From positions 1 to 64,000 of IMG/VR virus record IMGVR_UViG_3300046665_000193: DNA of 64,000 nucleotides; one strand, given 5' to 3'. The position numbers and the translations under genes were made by a program. The notes below the pieces were generated by a model, which saw only the letters and a program-made list of their open reading frames with translations, did no database searches and was not told where the DNA came from. Below, one piece after another: positions 1-9,003 of this stretch. Each line of letters begins with the position of its first letter. Position 1 is the first letter of the stretch. Source of the DNA: a virus.

Positions 1-2
1 TC

Positions 3-2162
3 GGTCGCCTCACAGGCGGCGCAGACTTCAACGATCTCGTCACCTCCTACATCCGTAACACCGACCCGACGTTGGATTGGCATCCGGCTGTACAGCGGCT
101 CGGCGATCACATCGCAAAGATGAACCGCGAGAAGCTGCTCGACGCACAGAACCCGCTACGCCGTGAGGGCATGGTAGGGCGTCCGCTAAAGGGCTGGGAG
201 GAAATCCCAGAGAACCCGAACTACATGATGCGCATCTACGACGGCTTCAAGGTCAACCAGCTCATGGACGTTAGCCTCGGCAACGCCATCGGCCAGAAGG
301 GCTTGGAGACGTGGTTCAAGAACGCAATGCGCAAGGCGCAGACGTGGATGGACGAAGAGCTGCTCGACCGTATTGCGGCGGGCACCGTCAAGCGTCTCCG
401 CAACAAAGCCAACGGCATCGACGAAGCGATGAACATGATGCACTCCGGTTTCGATCTGGAGCACCTCAAGGGCATCCTCGTTGACGAGGGCCTGGACGAG
501 AAGCGCGTCGAGCAAGTGCTCGGCACTGTTCGCATCAACACGGAGACCGGCAAGGACGCTCGCGCCCGGCACCGTATCCTGTTGGATGAGACGCACGTTG
601 AGCGTGGCTATCGCACTGTCGATGGCAACACTCGCGACATCTCTCTCAGTGACTTCACCGTCACCGATGCGAAGCACCTCAGTGACATCTACTTCCGTCA
701 CATGAATGGTCGTATCGCTCTCGCTCGCGTTCGCATCAAGAACCCGACGACGGGTGAGATGCTCGTCAACGGCATCACGTCGGACACTGAGTTCGCAACG
801 CTGCGCACGAAGCTGCGTCAGTCGATGCTCGATAGTGGCATGTCGAAGGGGGAGATGGACAAGGCTACGGCCAACCTCGACTTCCTTTATGACCGCACTC
901 TCGGTCGCCCTGATCCTGCACAAAACGGTGCATGGGCAGACTGGCTGCGTCGCGTCCGCAAGTACAACTTCGTGCGGCAGGCTGGTTCGTTCGGTCTGGC
1001 TCAGCTTCCTGAAATGGCGATGATCCCGGCACAGCTCGGCGTCAAAGCGTTCATGCAGCACATGCCCGCGTTCAAGCGCATCATGACTACCGATGGCCGC
1101 ACTATCCTTAAGGATGGTCTGGCTGCTGAGTGGGAAGCTGCGTTCGGCAACGGCACTGACCGTATGCGCGGCATGCAGTTCTTCAAGAACGAAGAGCTGG
1201 GTGGCCACACGCAGGGCGCGGTCGGCAAGCTCGACAATGCTCTCGACTTCGCGCAGAACGCCGTGGCCGAAGCATCGGGCATGACGACGGTCAACACCAT
1301 GCTGCAGCGTACCACCGCGAAGGTGATCACGCAGAAGTTCGCAGACATGGCCCTCGATCCGTCGAAGATCAACATGAAGCGCATGGCCTCACTCGGCCTC
1401 AGCGATGAGATGCTCAAGCGCATCCTGTCGCAGACTAAGCACTTCACGAAAGAGGACGGTGTCCTGTTCGACGGCAAGGTCACTAAGATGAACCTTGACC
1501 GCTGGACGGATGCGGAAGCCCGCGCGGCTTTCGAGAACTCTGTCTTCCGTTGGTCGCGTCGCATCATCCAAGAGAACGACATCGGCAACATGCACCGCTG
1601 GGCCTCAGCTCCACTGTGGCAGATGCTCTTCCAGTTCCGCACGTTCTCGATCAACTCTTGGAACAAGCAGTTCATGCTGAACATGCACATGCGAGACATG
1701 ACCTCTTTCCACGTCATGACATACTCGCTCCTCGCGGGCGCGGGTGCTTACGCACTCCGTCAGCAGATCAACGCAGTGGGTCGCTCCGATAAGGACGACT
1801 TCCTCGCCAAGCGCCTGTCTCCCGACAAGCTCGCGCTCGGTGCATTCCAGAATACTGGATGGTCGTCGCTCATCCCCATGGGCATCGACACTGCAGGCTA
1901 TCTCACCGGCAACAGCCCGGTGTTCGACGCACGCACCTCAGGCAACGCCTCGGATGTCATCTTCGGTTCGCCCACTGTTGGCTTCATCGACGACATCGCA
2001 AAGGCAGCGAAGGGTGTTGTGCAGCCGATCAAGGATGGCCGCGAACGCTCGCAGTTCGAGTATCGCAACATCGCTGCGGTTGCACCGCTCAAGAACTGGG
2101 CACCATGGCAAGGGCTTCTGTCCTCCATGATCTCCGGTGCCCCTGAACGGCCACCGCGCTAA
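3..2162 (+). CDS. Internal virion protein (gp16-like), C-terminal part
   Basis: The frame is open from the window edge, so the 5' part is missing. The ~719 residues visible align throughout with the C-terminal half of the 1,481-aa protein of prophage B (41113-45558), with only scattered substitutions, and end in the same SGAPERPPR. In T7 the equivalent gp16 is an ejected core protein that reaches into the cell envelope and helps draw DNA in. The enzymatic N-terminal domains seen in B would lie upstream of the window. Confidence 0.85.
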   Translation, partial: GRLTGGADFNDLVTSYIRNTDPTLDWHPAVQRLGDHIAKMNREKLLDAQNPLRREGMVGRPLKGWEEIPENPNYMMRIYDGFKVNQLMDVSLGNAIGQKGLETWFKNAMRKAQTWMDEELLDRIAAGTVKRLRNKANGIDEAMNMMHSGFDLEHLKGILVDEGLDEKRVEQVLGTVRINTETGKDARARHRILLDETHVERGYRTVDGNTRDISLSDFTVTDAKHLSDIYFRHMNGRIALARVRIKNPTTGEMLVNGITSDTEFATLRTKLRQSMLDSGMSKGEMDKATANLDFLYDRTLGRPDPAQNGAWADWLRRVRKYNFVRQAGSFGLAQLPEMAMIPAQLGVKAFMQHMPAFKRIMTTDGRTILKDGLAAEWEAAFGNGTDRMRGMQFFKNEELGGHTQGAVGKLDNALDFAQNAVAEASGMTTVNTMLQRTTAKVITQKFADMALDPSKINMKRMASLGLSDEMLKRILSQTKHFTKEDGVLFDGKVTKMNLDRWTDAEARAAFENSVFRWSRRIIQENDIGNMHRWASAPLWQMLFQFRTFSINSWNKQFMLNMHMRDMTSFHVMTYSLLAGAGAYALRQQINAVGRSDKDDFLAKRLSPDKLALGAFQNTGWSSLIPMGIDTAGYLTGNSPVFDARTSGNASDVIFGSPTVGFIDDIAKAAKGVVQPIKDGRERSQFEYRNIAAVAPLKNWAPWQGLLSSMISGAPERPPR

Positions 2163-2177
2163 CACACATGCGGGGAG

Positions 2178-2196
2178 GTTGGGTTGCACTCCTACC
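2178..2196 (+). promoter_or_regulatory. Probable phage RNA polymerase promoter before the fibre gene
   Basis: GTTGGGTTGCACTCCTACC matches a 19-bp sequence (consensus AATAGGTTGCACTCCTACC) seen seven times at gene-block boundaries. Here it sits inside a GGGAGGT/ACCTCCC inverted repeat, which could also fold in RNA as a processing hairpin. Confidence 0.55.
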
Positions 2197-2220
2197 TCCC
2201 TGCTTACATCAGAAAGAATA

Positions 2221-3564
2221 ATGGCAAGCTACGTCTTCTATCCGGGTGACGGAACCCAGACTGACTGGGCAGTTCCGTTTCCCTACCTCTCGACTGACCA
2301 CGTCAAGGTCTCTGTCGGCGGCGTCGCAAAGACGATCACTTGGCTCAACAGCGCTCTCGTGCGGATCACTCCCGCTGCTGCTGCAGGCACGGCGGTCCTC
2401 GTCCAGCGCGTCACCCAGAAGACGCCGATGACGGTCTTTGAGAATACCAACAACCTCACTGCAGAGAACCTGACGCTCGCCGAGACGCAGGCTCTGTTCA
2501 TTGCGGAAGAGGCCAGCGACCGCGCCTCTCTGTCTATCACCATCGACGACGGCACAGGCCAGTACAGCTTCCAAGGACGACGCGCGATCAACATGGCCGA
2601 CCCGGTCAATGATCAGGACGCCGTCACGAAGCACTGGGCCGAGACCGGCATGTCGTCCCAACTCCAACAGGCCACATCCGAGAAGTCTCAGGCTGTTACA
2701 GCTCGACAGGCCGCTGAGGCTGCGCGTGATGTCGCCATCGCTAAGGCTACGGCTACCAATGCCGATGCCGTCGCCACCGCTGCTGATCGCGTCCAGACTG
2801 GACTGGATCGTGTAGCTACCGCTGCTGATGTCGTCACCGTGGCGCAGGACCGTGCTGTAGTTCGCGCAGATCGCGTTGCTGTTGCTGACGACCGCTCGAC
2901 TGTCGCTTCAGACAAGGCGACCGTTGCTGCCGATAAGGCGACTGTAGCTGCCGATAAGGCAACTGTAGCTGCCGACAAGCAGACCACTCAGGGATACCGC
3001 GACACCGCGAAGACTCATCAGGACAATGCTGCTGCTTCGGCTGCGGCTGCTGCTGCGTCGGCTGGTAGCGTCAACGGCCCGAACCTCCTGACGAAGAGTG
3101 GCAATCTCGACGGCCTCGCCGACAAGGGCGCTTCTCGAACCAACCTCGGCCTCGGCGCTGCTTCGGTCAAGGAGGTGGCAACCAAAGCTGCCCTCGTAAG
3201 TGCATCCGGCAGTGACGTGATCGCGACCGACAAGGCGTGGGACGCGGCGAAGTGGGTACCGCTCGGCAATATCACCGGCGCTGTCACCATCGACGCCAAT
3301 ACGGGTACTCGCTTCTACGGTGTCCTGACGGGCAACGTCACGATCTCCGTAAGCAACCCCAAGGACGGCCAGCCTATCGAAGTCGTGCTGTATCAAGACG
3401 CGACGGGAGGCCGCACTGTCAGTTGGAACTCCCAGTTCGCTTGGCCTAGCGCTGCTGCGCCGGAAGTCTCTACGGCTGCAAACACCGTGGCAGTAGTCGT
3501 TACGGGCGTCTCCGCTTGGAACGCATCAACGATCTTCGCTGCAGGCTGGAAGGTGACAGCGTAA
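2221..3564 (+). CDS. Tail fibre protein (gp17-like)
   Basis: 447 aa starting at the ATG of MASYVFYPGDGTQTDW, conserved in prophage B. The N-terminal ~150 residues (FPYLSTDHV, TPMTVFENTNN, LTLAETQALFIAEEASDRA) are the T7 gp17-type anchor that attaches fibre to tail. Residues ~175-280 are a 7-residue repeat rich in AADRV, ATVAADK and similar units, typical of a trimeric coiled coil. The C-terminal part is conserved in B and ends before the next gene, which overlaps by one base (TAATG). The receptor tip is probably carried by the glycine-rich protein downstream. Confidence 0.85.
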   Translation: MASYVFYPGDGTQTDWAVPFPYLSTDHVKVSVGGVAKTITWLNSALVRITPAAAAGTAVLVQRVTQKTPMTVFENTNNLTAENLTLAETQALFIAEEASDRASLSITIDDGTGQYSFQGRRAINMADPVNDQDAVTKHWAETGMSSQLQQATSEKSQAVTARQAAEAARDVAIAKATATNADAVATAADRVQTGLDRVATAADVVTVAQDRAVVRADRVAVADDRSTVASDKATVAADKATVAADKATVAADKQTTQGYRDTAKTHQDNAAASAAAAAASAGSVNGPNLLTKSGNLDGLADKGASRTNLGLGAASVKEVATKAALVSASGSDVIATDKAWDAAKWVPLGNITGAVTIDANTGTRFYGVLTGNVTISVSNPKDGQPIEVVLYQDATGGRTVSWNSQFAWPSAAAPEVSTAANTVAVVVTGVSAWNASTIFAAGWKVTA

Positions 3565-4445
3565 TGCTGTTGCCTTTCCTCAAGGCACGCATCGGCGGCG
3601 CTGACATCGACATGCTACCCAACCCATTCTCGTTCGCGACAGTGGGTGGTCAGCCGCCCGGCACATGGGTGGCGTCTGCCGTAGTGCAGATCACAGGGAT
3701 CAGCGTCCCGGTGCCAGTCACAGTGAACACCGGCCAATTCCGCATCCTCGACGCCACGCAGACCATCGTCATTCAGGATTGGGCCACGTTGGGCTCAATC
3801 AAGAAGGGGCAGTGCATCCAGCTTCGCCAAATCTCTTCCGGCAGCTACAGCGGCACGGTTGCGATGGGTGTCAATGTCGGGAAGGCGTCCGTTGTCTGGT
3901 ACGTCACGACTGTATCGGTCACTGGCGGCTCCGCGTCTTGGGGCACGCCCGGCGTCTACTACTTCACCATCCCGTACTACAACCAGTTCAACGTCGATGT
4001 GTACGGTGCTGGGGGTGGTGGCGGCGGCATGGGCAACGATCAATACCCGATGGGCGGCGACGGCGGATACAGCTACTTCAACGCGCAAGACGGCAACGTC
4101 GTTGGCTACGGCGGCGGCGGTGGATGGGGTGGTCGGCAGTTCTATCCGTACAACGCTGGCGGACCCGGCGCTAACGGGACCGGCGTCAACGGCGCTGGCA
4201 ATATCACGGGCGGCGGCGCGGCTGGTGGCGCTCCCGGCGGCTATAGCGGCACCTTCTCTGTGTCCGGCTATCCCGGCGGCTATGGAGGCCGTGCTTATAA
4301 GAGTTGGTTTCAGGGCAGTGCCCTCGCGCCGGGATCAACCATCCAGATCGTTGTAGGCCAAGGTGGCCCTCCCGGCTCTATCGAGGGCGGCAACTACGGC
4401 GGCACATGGGGCGGCAATGGTGCCGTCTATGTTTCATGGGGTTAA
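3564..4445 (+). CDS. Glycine-rich receptor-binding (adhesin-like) protein
   Basis: 293 aa. The N-terminal ~130 residues (LPFLKARIGGADIDMLPNPF onward) are conserved in B. The C-terminal half is a run of glycine-rich segments (GAGGGGGGMG, GYGGGGGWGG, NGAGNITGGGAAGG) separated by short aromatic stretches. This resembles the polyglycine sandwich of T-even gp38-type adhesins, where variable loops between glycine helices contact the receptor. It overlaps the fibre gene by one base and is followed by a small conserved gene, a usual fibre-tip arrangement. The adhesin role is inferred from composition and position. Confidence 0.65.
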   Translation: MLLPFLKARIGGADIDMLPNPFSFATVGGQPPGTWVASAVVQITGISVPVPVTVNTGQFRILDATQTIVIQDWATLGSIKKGQCIQLRQISSGSYSGTVAMGVNVGKASVVWYVTTVSVTGGSASWGTPGVYYFTIPYYNQFNVDVYGAGGGGGGMGNDQYPMGGDGGYSYFNAQDGNVVGYGGGGGWGGRQFYPYNAGGPGANGTGVNGAGNITGGGAAGGAPGGYSGTFSVSGYPGGYGGRAYKSWFQGSALAPGSTIQIVVGQGGPPGSIEGGNYGGTWGGNGAVYVSWG

Positions 4446-4447
4446 CA

Positions 4448-4936
4448 ATGCAATATGTAGTTCAAGAAACTACTCCCGGTGCATTCGTCGAAGTTCCGTT
4501 CGGCGCAAGCATCTCTATAGGTGATGTGCTGCATCCGTGGCAGATCACCGAACTGTGGACTGACGCGGAGCTAGAAGCTATCGGCGTCTTCCGCGTTGAA
4601 CCTGCAGTGCCGCCGAATGAAAACGCGGTGGTCCTCGGTTACTCGTTCAGTCGAGTGGAAGGCAAGGTCTCTCAGCTACTCCAGCTTGAGTTCAAGGATG
4701 CACCTGAAGTTCGGGTGTCGCCACGACAGCTTCGGCTGGCAATGAACCAGATGGGATTGCGGGATCAGATTGAAGACTGGGTCGCTGCCCAGCCTCGCGA
4801 CATCCGGGATAGCTGGCAATACTCCACGGAGTTCTATGCCTCGCACCCGTTCGTCCAAGGCGCGAAGGTCGCACTCGGTAAGTCGGACACGGAGTTGGTG
4901 GCACTGTTTGCTGCTGCTTCCATGATCCCGACATGA
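4448..4936 (+). CDS. Conserved fibre-locus protein, possible chaperone
   Basis: 162 aa, beginning MQYVVQETTPGAFVEV two bases after the adhesin stop. It is well conserved in B (47909-48397). There is no signal peptide or membrane segment. Position directly behind an adhesin fits a tail-fibre assembly chaperone, but I do not recognise the family. Confidence 0.6.
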   Translation: MQYVVQETTPGAFVEVPFGASISIGDVLHPWQITELWTDAELEAIGVFRVEPAVPPNENAVVLGYSFSRVEGKVSQLLQLEFKDAPEVRVSPRQLRLAMNQMGLRDQIEDWVAAQPRDIRDSWQYSTEFYASHPFVQGAKVALGKSDTELVALFAAASMIPT

Positions 4937-5112
4937 ACCTTGAGCATGTAACGAACGGGACGGCAGTAGGCGCTATCACTAGCTACTTCTGGCTCCCGTC
5001 GTTCCACTCTATCTCGGCAGCATGCGCCGAAGTCGTGCCGGTCCTCGGTGCCCTGTGGCTCCTGATCCAGATCGGCTTCAAGTTCTATGATCGGTACTAC
5101 GGGCGACCGTGA
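4933..5112 (+). CDS. Small holin-like membrane protein
   Basis: 59 aa; the ATG overlaps the previous stop. It has a hydrophobic stretch (VVPVLGALWLLIQIGF) and a second weakly hydrophobic N-terminal segment (AVGAITSYFWLP), with a basic end FYDRYYGRP. T7 places its holin (gp17.5) at the same spot, between fibre and small terminase. Prophage B has a near-identical copy with a GTG start. Confidence 0.6.
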   Translation: MNLEHVTNGTAVGAITSYFWLPSFHSISAACAEVVPVLGALWLLIQIGFKFYDRYYGRP

Positions 5113-5534
5113 TCCGCATTCGTAAGGTGGACGGTTTCAAACACTCTCGGGTGCTTTGTGACCTCCACGACGAAACCTTCGGTGACAGCGCTCCGCAGCT
5201 CGATACGACCTACGGTCACTACTGGATCGCATACGACGAGGCCACTCCGGTCGGCTTCTGTTGGATGACACAATCCACCCTGGCACCCGACATTGGTTAC
5301 CTGAAACGCGCTGGCGTCCTCCCTGCATATCGCGGGCAGGGGATGCAGCTCCGTCTCCTTAAGGTCCGCGAAGCTGAGGCTAAGCGGCAGGGATGGACGC
5401 GCACGATCAGCGACACCGCATTCCACAACATCTCCTCCTCCAACAATCTGATCCGTGCTGGCTACAAGCTGTTCGAGCCGCCCCATCGCTGGGCGTTCGC
5501 CAGTGGCCTGTACTGGACGAAGGACCTCACATGA
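5109..5534 (+). CDS. GNAT-family acetyltransferase
   Basis: 141 aa from a GTG overlapping the holin stop. RKVDGFKHSRVL is followed by a GNAT core, with VLPAYRGQGMQLRLL (R/Q-x-x-G-x-G/A acetyl-CoA loop) at ~77-91 and NLIRAGYKLFEPP near the end. Not part of the T7 gene set. B carries a clearly diverged homologue, so the locus is kept while the sequence drifts. The substrate is unknown. Confidence 0.75.
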   Translation: MIRIRKVDGFKHSRVLCDLHDETFGDSAPQLDTTYGHYWIAYDEATPVGFCWMTQSTLAPDIGYLKRAGVLPAYRGQGMQLRLLKVREAEAKRQGWTRTISDTAFHNISSSNNLIRAGYKLFEPPHRWAFASGLYWTKDLT

Positions 5535-5764
5535 GCAGCAATTCCGGCAAGGCATCGCTGGAGCTGATGGAGATACTCCACGGCATCCTCGCGACCTCGC
5601 TCGCCGACAAGATCAGGGACGGCACGGCCACTGCGGCTGACCTCTCGGTCGCCCGCCAGTTCCTTAAGGACAACGGCGTGGACGCTATCCCGACGAAGGG
5701 CAACGGCCTCGGCAAGCTGGCCGAACAGCTCCCATTCAAAGACACGGACGACGAAGACGAATGA
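5531..5764 (+). CDS. terS: Small terminase subunit (gp18-like)
   Basis: 77 aa, MSSNSGKASLELMEILHG, ending in the acidic tail DTDDEDE. Size and place, shortly before the large terminase, fit the T7 DNA maturase A subunit that recognises concatemer DNA for packaging. In T7 a spanin gene sits between the two subunits; here that slot holds an SGNH hydrolase. Confidence 0.7.
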   Translation: MSSNSGKASLELMEILHGILATSLADKIRDGTATAADLSVARQFLKDNGVDAIPTKGNGLGKLAEQLPFKDTDDEDE

Positions 5765-7203
5765 CACCCGACCTCATCTCGGTCTCTGTTGCTGACTTCC
5801 TCTGGAAGGCTGGCATCAAGAAGGCCGGGGCACTCTCCGCTGCCACGCGCAGTGATGACGGTAAGACCTTCACCGGGTCTGGCGTCAAGCCCGGCTCCAG
5901 CGTTGTGGTGCTCGTCAACGCAGCCAGCGTTGCCACCGTCACCGCCGACGCCTCGGGCAACTGGACTTACACCTTCACGACTGCTCCCGCTGCTGGCTCT
6001 GTTGTCGGCTGGGATGGCACCACGACTGCACCGACGCTGACCGTGCCGCAGGCTGCTGCGCCTCCGGTATCTAGCCTGCTCGATCTGCACTCGCGCATTG
6101 TCTACTTCGGCGACAGCATCACAGCCAACCGTGGCTTCTCAGGCTTCGCTGACTGGTGTCAGTTCTTCTCGCGCGGTCGCTACTTCGGCAAGGCCATCGG
6201 CTCCAACGGTCTCGGCCCCACGGGCTGGAACCAAGGCGTTGTAGGCGACACCACTGATAAGCTTATCGCTCGCATCCAGAATGTGATCGACGAAGCTCCG
6301 AAGGTCGTCTTCCTGCTCATCGGCACGAACGACATCGGCGCTGGCGGCAAGGACGCAGCTTACATCACCGCGCGGATGCGCATCATCATCGACACCCTGA
6401 AGGCCGCTGGCATCAAGGTGGTGATGGGCACGATCATCGCTCGTATCGCTTCCGGCTGGGGCTCTGCCCAGAACGCCGTGAAGGATGCGGTCAATGCGTG
6501 GATCAAGGCGCAGACGGACATTGTCGTCGCTGATACCGCCGCTGCGATCACCAACGCTGCAACGCAGCTCATGGCAGACGGTACGCACCCGAACGGCCTT
6601 GGCGCTCAGCCGATGGGCCGCGTCGCTGCGGACGCCATCAGCAGCCTGATCTCGACCAACGACATCCTCTACACGCTGCCGACAGCTCCTGCAGAGAACC
6701 TCTTCGCCAACCCGTTCTTCACGGGCGGCACCACGACGGCAACGTCATGGACGTTCTTCCAAGGCTCTAACGGCCTGACGAAGGCGGCGAGCAAGACCAC
6801 GCTCGATGGCTACGATGCACAGAAGATCGTGTGGAGTGGCACCGCGACTGCCGCTGTGGCGGACAACATCAACCAGAACGTCACGCCCGCTGGCGGCATC
6901 GCCGGAGATCTTTATGAGGCGTGGGTTGAGGTTCAGGTCAATCGCTTCACGGGCTTCCGTGGCATGGCGCTTGCGGCTGGCACCAACACCAGTGGCTTCA
7001 CCGCGATGTCGATCTCGGCTGTGGACACCATCGATCAGACGGCTCCGTTCCGGGGCGTGCTTCGCGCACCTCCGTCAGCACTCGCCACCAACGGCGGCAC
7101 TCTCGCCTCGCGCCTGTCATTCGTCCCCGCCAATGGCGCGGTGTGTGACGCCGAGGTGCTGATCCTCCGCTCTGGCTTCCGCCGAGTGCCGAACGGCCAA
7201 TAA
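5761..7203 (+). CDS. SGNH/GDSL-family hydrolase, prophage A cargo
   Basis: 480 aa. A Thr/Ala-rich N-terminal domain of ~105 residues resembles a surface or carbohydrate-binding module. An SGNH esterase domain follows: block I IVYFGDSITANRG (Ser nucleophile), Gly loop GVVGDTT, block III LLIGTNDIG and block V DGTHPN with the Asp-His pair. A further ~170-residue domain follows. Such enzymes deacetylate surface sugars. No signal peptide is seen, so a virion-bound depolymerase-like role is as likely as lysogenic conversion. It is absent from B, where the same slot holds Tad2. Confidence 0.75.
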   Translation: MTPDLISVSVADFLWKAGIKKAGALSAATRSDDGKTFTGSGVKPGSSVVVLVNAASVATVTADASGNWTYTFTTAPAAGSVVGWDGTTTAPTLTVPQAAAPPVSSLLDLHSRIVYFGDSITANRGFSGFADWCQFFSRGRYFGKAIGSNGLGPTGWNQGVVGDTTDKLIARIQNVIDEAPKVVFLLIGTNDIGAGGKDAAYITARMRIIIDTLKAAGIKVVMGTIIARIASGWGSAQNAVKDAVNAWIKAQTDIVVADTAAAITNAATQLMADGTHPNGLGAQPMGRVAADAISSLISTNDILYTLPTAPAENLFANPFFTGGTTTATSWTFFQGSNGLTKAASKTTLDGYDAQKIVWSGTATAAVADNINQNVTPAGGIAGDLYEAWVEVQVNRFTGFRGMALAAGTNTSGFTAMSISAVDTIDQTAPFRGVLRAPPSALATNGGTLASRLSFVPANGAVCDAEVLILRSGFRRVPNGQ

Positions 7204-7214
7204 CGAAAGGATAC

Positions 7215-8966
7215 ATGGTCACAAAGACTAAGGCCCATCTTAAGGGGACAACCAGCCTAACCAACGCTGATCCCCTTAAGGCGGACTTCCGCAACTTCCT
7301 CTGGATGGTCTGGAAGCATCTCAATCTTCCTGAGCCGACACCAGTCCAGTATGACATCGCCAAGTTCTTGCAGCACGGCCCGCGCCGCTGCGTCATCGAA
7401 GCCTTCCGAGGCGTCGGCAAGAGCTGGGTCACTTCGGCCTTCGTATGCTGGTTGCTGTATTGCGACCCGCAGCTCAAGATCATGGTTGTCTCCGCGAGCA
7501 AGACCCGCGCCGACGACTTCTCGACCTTTACCCTGCGGCTCATCAACGACATCGAGCTGCTACACTTCCTTCGCCCGACTGGCGATCAGCGCAACTCCAA
7601 GATCGCCTTCGACGTTGGCCCAGCCCAGCCTGACCATTCGCCATCGGTGAAGTCGGTCGGCATCACCGGCCAGCTCACGGGCTCCCGCGCCAACTACATC
7701 ATCGCCGACGATATCGAGGTGGTGAACAACTCCGCGACGCAGGCCCTCCGCGATAAGCTGAGCGAGCTGGTCAAGGAGTTCGACGCAGTGCTCAAGCCGG
7801 GTGGTCGCGTGATCTACCTCGGCACTCCTCAGTGCGAGCAGTCGCTCTACAACTCACTTCCAGAACGCGGCTACGTCGTCCGCATCTGGCCCGCCCGCTA
7901 CCCGACGCCCGACAAGCGGGAGAAGTACGGGGCCAAGCTGGCACCCTTCATCGCCAACAAGCTGGACCTCGACGAGAGCCTAGCGTGGCAACCCACGGAC
8001 CCTGTGCGGTTCGACGACGAAGACCTCAGTGAGCGAGAGATGTCCTACGGGCGCTCTGGCTTTGCCCTTCAGTTCCAACTCGACACGAGCCTTTCAGATG
8101 CGGATCGATATCCTCTTCGCTTGCGCGATCTTGTTGTTCTCAGCCTTGATCCTCTACGCGCACCTTCGGACCTCGCGTGGGCCTCAGGGCCGGATCAGCT
8201 CTTCAACGAAGTCCCTGCTGTCGGACTTAACGGTGATCATTACTACCGGCCGATTTTCGTAAGTAAGGACTATCTGGAATACGAAGGTTCCGTCATGTTC
8301 GTCGATCCCTCGGGACGCGGCAAGGACGAGACCACCTACGCTGTCGTGAAGATGCTCCATGGGCGTCTGTTCCTCACGGACATCGGGGCGTTCCTCGGTG
8401 GCTATGACGACAAGACCCTCGGCGACATCTGCATGGCCGCGCGTCGGCAGCATGTGAACCTGATCCTCTGCGAGCCCAACTACGGCGGCGGCATGTTCAC
8501 CCAGCTTCTCTCGGCCAAGGCCCAGCAGGTCTACCCGGTCGAGGTGAAGGACGCTGAGTGGGCCAAGGTCCAGAAGGAGATGCGGATCATCGACACGCTG
8601 GAGCCGATCATGAACCAGCACCGGCTCGTGGTCTGCCCGAGTGTCATTCAGAAGGACTACAACTCCACCGAGTCCTACACTGCAGAGAACCAGCAGGCGT
8701 ACCGGCTGTTCTATCAGATGACCCGGATCACTCGTGACAGGGGCGCTCTAAAGCATGACGACAGGCTAGACGCGGTCGCTGGTGCCGTGGCGCACTGGAC
8801 CGAGTACATGAACCGGGACAGCGAGAAGGCGCACCTGACGGCTCGTGAGGCCGCTGTGGACGCGGAGCTGGAGAAGTTCATGTCTCAGGTCATTGGCCGG
8901 GATCGGTTCAACACCGGAACCGAGGATCGCTTCGCCAGCTCCATCATGAGTGGCAGACGCCGCTAA
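7215..8966 (+). CDS. terL: Terminase large subunit (gp19-like)
   Basis: 583 aa, close to the 586 of T7 gp19. The ATPase half has Walker A FRGVGKSW (Lys ~69), a DExx-like IIADDIEVV, and NTPase motifs upstream of residue 300. The nuclease half has VDPSGRGKDETT, CEPNYGGG and KHDDRLDA acidic clusters. It packages concatemeric DNA into proheads. ATG with GAAAGGA spaced 5 bases upstream. Nearly identical to the B copy; a second reading frame is embedded (8098-8262). Confidence 0.95.
   Translation: MVTKTKAHLKGTTSLTNADPLKADFRNFLWMVWKHLNLPEPTPVQYDIAKFLQHGPRRCVIEAFRGVGKSWVTSAFVCWLLYCDPQLKIMVVSASKTRADDFSTFTLRLINDIELLHFLRPTGDQRNSKIAFDVGPAQPDHSPSVKSVGITGQLTGSRANYIIADDIEVVNNSATQALRDKLSELVKEFDAVLKPGGRVIYLGTPQCEQSLYNSLPERGYVVRIWPARYPTPDKREKYGAKLAPFIANKLDLDESLAWQPTDPVRFDDEDLSEREMSYGRSGFALQFQLDTSLSDADRYPLRLRDLVVLSLDPLRAPSDLAWASGPDQLFNEVPAVGLNGDHYYRPIFVSKDYLEYEGSVMFVDPSGRGKDETTYAVVKMLHGRLFLTDIGAFLGGYDDKTLGDICMAARRQHVNLILCEPNYGGGMFTQLLSAKAQQVYPVEVKDAEWAKVQKEMRIIDTLEPIMNQHRLVVCPSVIQKDYNSTESYTAENQQAYRLFYQMTRITRDRGALKHDDRLDAVAGAVAHWTEYMNRDSEKAHLTAREAAVDAELEKFMSQVIGRDRFNTGTEDRFASSIMSGRRR
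8098..8262 (+). CDS. Overlapping small membrane protein inside terL
   Basis: 54 aa in another frame of terL, starting MRIDILFACAILLFSALIL and ending in a Ser/Thr-rich tail. Residues ~4-22 form a clear transmembrane segment followed by a basic turn (RTSRGPQGR). From just before its ATG for ~100 bases the A and B copies are identical at every base, whereas flanking terL sequence carries frequent synonymous changes. T7 has small genes 19.2 and 19.3 within gene 19. No classic ribosome-binding site is evident. A spanin or lysis accessory is possible because no other spanin is seen. Confidence 0.5.
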   Translation: MRIDILFACAILLFSALILYAHLRTSRGPQGRISSSTKSLLSDLTVIITTGRFS

Positions 8967-8984
8967 GGCACAACCCTAGCTTGG

Positions 8985-9003
8985 AATAGGTTGCACTTCT
9001 ACA
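8985..9003 (+). promoter_or_regulatory. Probable phage polymerase promoter at the genome-end region
   Basis: AATAGGTTGCACTTCTACA, two mismatches from the 19-bp consensus, 18 bases after the terL stop. T7 has replication promoters near its ends; this could serve the same role in the linear or concatemeric genome. Confidence 0.55.

Noticed and set aside
186-1208. Long minus-strand frames opposite virion, terminase and polymerase genes
   Set aside because: They shadow conserved plus-strand genes in GC-rich DNA and have no ribosome-binding sites or family features.
2840-2990. CRISPR-like or satellite repeat in the fibre genes
   Set aside because: The repeats are codon-phased 21-base units encoding a heptad coiled coil.
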